Source: Chloroflexota bacterium
Lineage (GTDB): Bacteria; Chloroflexota; UBA5177; JANWHV01
NCBI GenBank assembly: GCA_025924845.1
Contig: JAICHN010000330.1
Location: 1 to 5,855, forward strand
DNA length: 5,855 nt
Reading direction: 5' to 3'
Shown here: one piece after another, positions 5,343 through 5,855 of the stretch
How positions within the stretch are numbered: position 1 is the first letter of the stretch
Layout: every line of letters begins with the position of its first letter
Translations under genes and position numbers: made by a program
The notes under the pieces: model-generated
Database searches by the model: none
The model's input: only the letters and a program-made list of their open reading frames with translations
What the model was told of the DNA's origin: nothing

Positions 5343-5379
5343 ATACCGATCCCGTCATGTAAGTTCCGTGAATAGGAGG

Positions 5380-5392
5380 GGATGGGCCATCC
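5380..5392. repeat. Perfect 6-bp palindrome with one-base centre
   Basis: GGATGG-G-CCATCC is a perfect inverted repeat 37 bases beyond the first palindrome on the side away from the hydrolase gene. It could be a second protein-binding site in the divergent promoter region. The role is inferred from position and symmetry alone. Confidence 0.35.
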
Positions 5393-5555
5393 GGTTCTTC
5401 TCCCCGCGCCTTGCCTGGTGTTACGATAGGGCCGACAGTACAGGTATACGGCAGGTGAGCCTCCATCCGCCGAGTAGGCTTGGTAACTGACGTATTTTCT
5501 TTGGAGTTGCTCCTTGAATGCAACGGTCGTTCGGACCTCTGCCACCGCCGCCGAT

Positions 5556-5559
5556 GAGG
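5556..5559 (+). promoter_or_regulatory. Ribosome-binding site for the right-edge gene
   Basis: GAGG lies seven bases before the ATG at 5567. It supports this frame over the overlapping plus-strand frame that opens at 5518, which has no comparable site at a suitable distance. Confidence 0.5.
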
Positions 5560-5566
5560 CTATGCC

Positions 5567-5855
5567 ATGAAACCGTCCCGAGCCAATGGTCGCCCTCTAT
5601 TCCGTATGGCCTTGCATCCCACCGTAGGCCCAGCACCAAGGCCACCGAAAGCGTTGGGGGAGGCGCTCTCTCTGCTCGATGCGCCCATCGCAGTCCAGAT
5701 GCATGCTCTAGCGGCGAATCCGGCTGCCCAGGCTGGGGATCCGATGATTTCTGCGCTCAATGGGCTCTTCGACCTTGGTGAGGAACTGCGCGATTTGAGC
5801 GACATGTTCGGCGACTTCGGTGGATCCTGGATGGCGAACGCGCTGTCACACAGTC
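5567..5855 (+). CDS. 5' fragment of an unidentified gene, cut by the right window edge
   Basis: From ATG at 5567 the plus strand stays open for 96 codons to the window edge; the upstream in-frame stop is TGA at 5555-5557, overlapping the GAGG ribosome-binding site. The product starts MKPSRANGRPLFRM, followed by a Pro-rich stretch (HPTVGPAPRPPKA). It then becomes Ala- and Leu-rich and probably helical (LGEALSLLDAPIAVQMHALA), and later acidic and Gly-rich (LFDLGEELRDLSDMFGDFGG). It is unusually rich in methionine (six). No signal peptide or membrane helix is evident. I do not recognise a family. It is divergent from the hydrolase and may share its promoter region. An alternative ATG is at 5606. 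The overlapping plus frame 5518-5781 gives a Cys/Pro/Ser-rich product that looks non-coding. Confidence 0.5.
   Translation, partial: MKPSRANGRPLFRMALHPTVGPAPRPPKALGEALSLLDAPIAVQMHALAANPAAQAGDPMISALNGLFDLGEELRDLSDMFGDFGGSWMANALSHS

Larger units (their letters stand above)
5262..5566. other. Divergent intergenic region between the hydrolase and right-edge gene
   Basis: The roughly 300 bases separate two divergently oriented gene starts, so both promoters must lie here. Two short palindromes at 5327-5342 and 5380-5392 sit on the hydrolase side. Small hairpins GGAG-TTG-CTCC (5503-5513) and GTTGC-N9-GCAAC (5506-5524) lie in the leader of the plus-strand gene. No hexamer pair close to the sigma-70 consensus stands out; TTACGA and TATACG at 5421-5426 and 5445-5450, 18 bases apart, are a weak plus-strand candidate. 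The open frames crossing this stretch show no coding signal. Confidence 0.6.

Noticed and set aside
4617..5375. 252-codon plus-strand open frame opposite the hydrolase N-terminus
   Set aside because: Same antisense register, no ribosome-binding site of note, Gly/Arg-rich low-complexity translation.
5150..5545. 131-codon minus-strand frame upstream of and overlapping the hydrolase start
   Set aside because: It overlaps the signal-peptide coding region in another frame and spans both palindromes of the divergent region; the translation shows no family features.
5518..5781. 87-codon plus-strand frame at the right edge
   Set aside because: Cys/Pro/Ser-rich translation and no ribosome-binding site; the overlapping frame from 5567 is better placed behind GAGG and stays open to the edge.
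1..5855. Toxin-antitoxin, phage-defence or biosynthetic cluster
   Set aside because: The nuclease-fold Uma2 gene stands alone without a partner, and the hydrolase and aldolase do not form a recognisable pathway. No transposase, integrase or tRNA gene was seen.

Overview
This is a GC-rich bacterial window, roughly 60% G+C by eye. It holds three complete genes on the minus strand and a truncated gene at each edge. The mix of a stand-alone Uma2-type nuclease, a large secreted multi-domain glycoside hydrolase ending in a family-9 carbohydrate-binding module, and GGCTAAAGCC-type intergenic palindromes fits a free-living Chloroflexota-like or Armatimonadota-like soil or hot-spring bacterium. That placement is inferred from gene content only; no phylogenetic marker is present.

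Layout, left to right. (1) 1-104, minus strand: the first 34 codons of an unidentified gene that runs off the left edge, behind a very strong Shine-Dalgarno sequence. (2) 105-545: a 441-base gene-free stretch. It has an AT-rich promoter/operator-like patch at 147-175 and a nested palindromic repeat unit at 308-525, with outer arms matching at 26 of 27 bases. (3) 546-1307, minus: a complete HpcH/HpaI-family class II aldolase. (4) 1308-1527: a 220-base leader with an inverted repeat and a G-quadruplex motif. (5) 1528-2262, minus: a Uma2/DUF820 PD-(D/E)XK nuclease-fold protein. (6) 2301-5261, minus: a 986-residue secreted clan-A glycoside hydrolase with extra beta-sandwich and CBM9-like modules. 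(7) 5262-5566: a divergent intergenic region with two short perfect palindromes, possible operators. (8) 5567-5855, plus: the start of a second unidentified gene, running off the right edge behind a GAGG ribosome-binding site.

The hydrolase and the Uma2 gene are 38 bases apart on the same strand and could share a transcript. The aldolase, 220 bases further on, is more likely separately expressed. The hydrolase would act outside the cell on a plant- or microbe-derived polysaccharide. The aldolase would cleave or form 2-oxo acid aldols in the cytoplasm. No pathway clearly joins them, so this reads as an ordinary metabolic neighbourhood rather than a dedicated system. The most unusual part is the palindromic repeat cluster at 269-531. 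Most other open frames are antisense shadows, helped by near-absence of TTA, CTA and TCA codons in the hydrolase gene.
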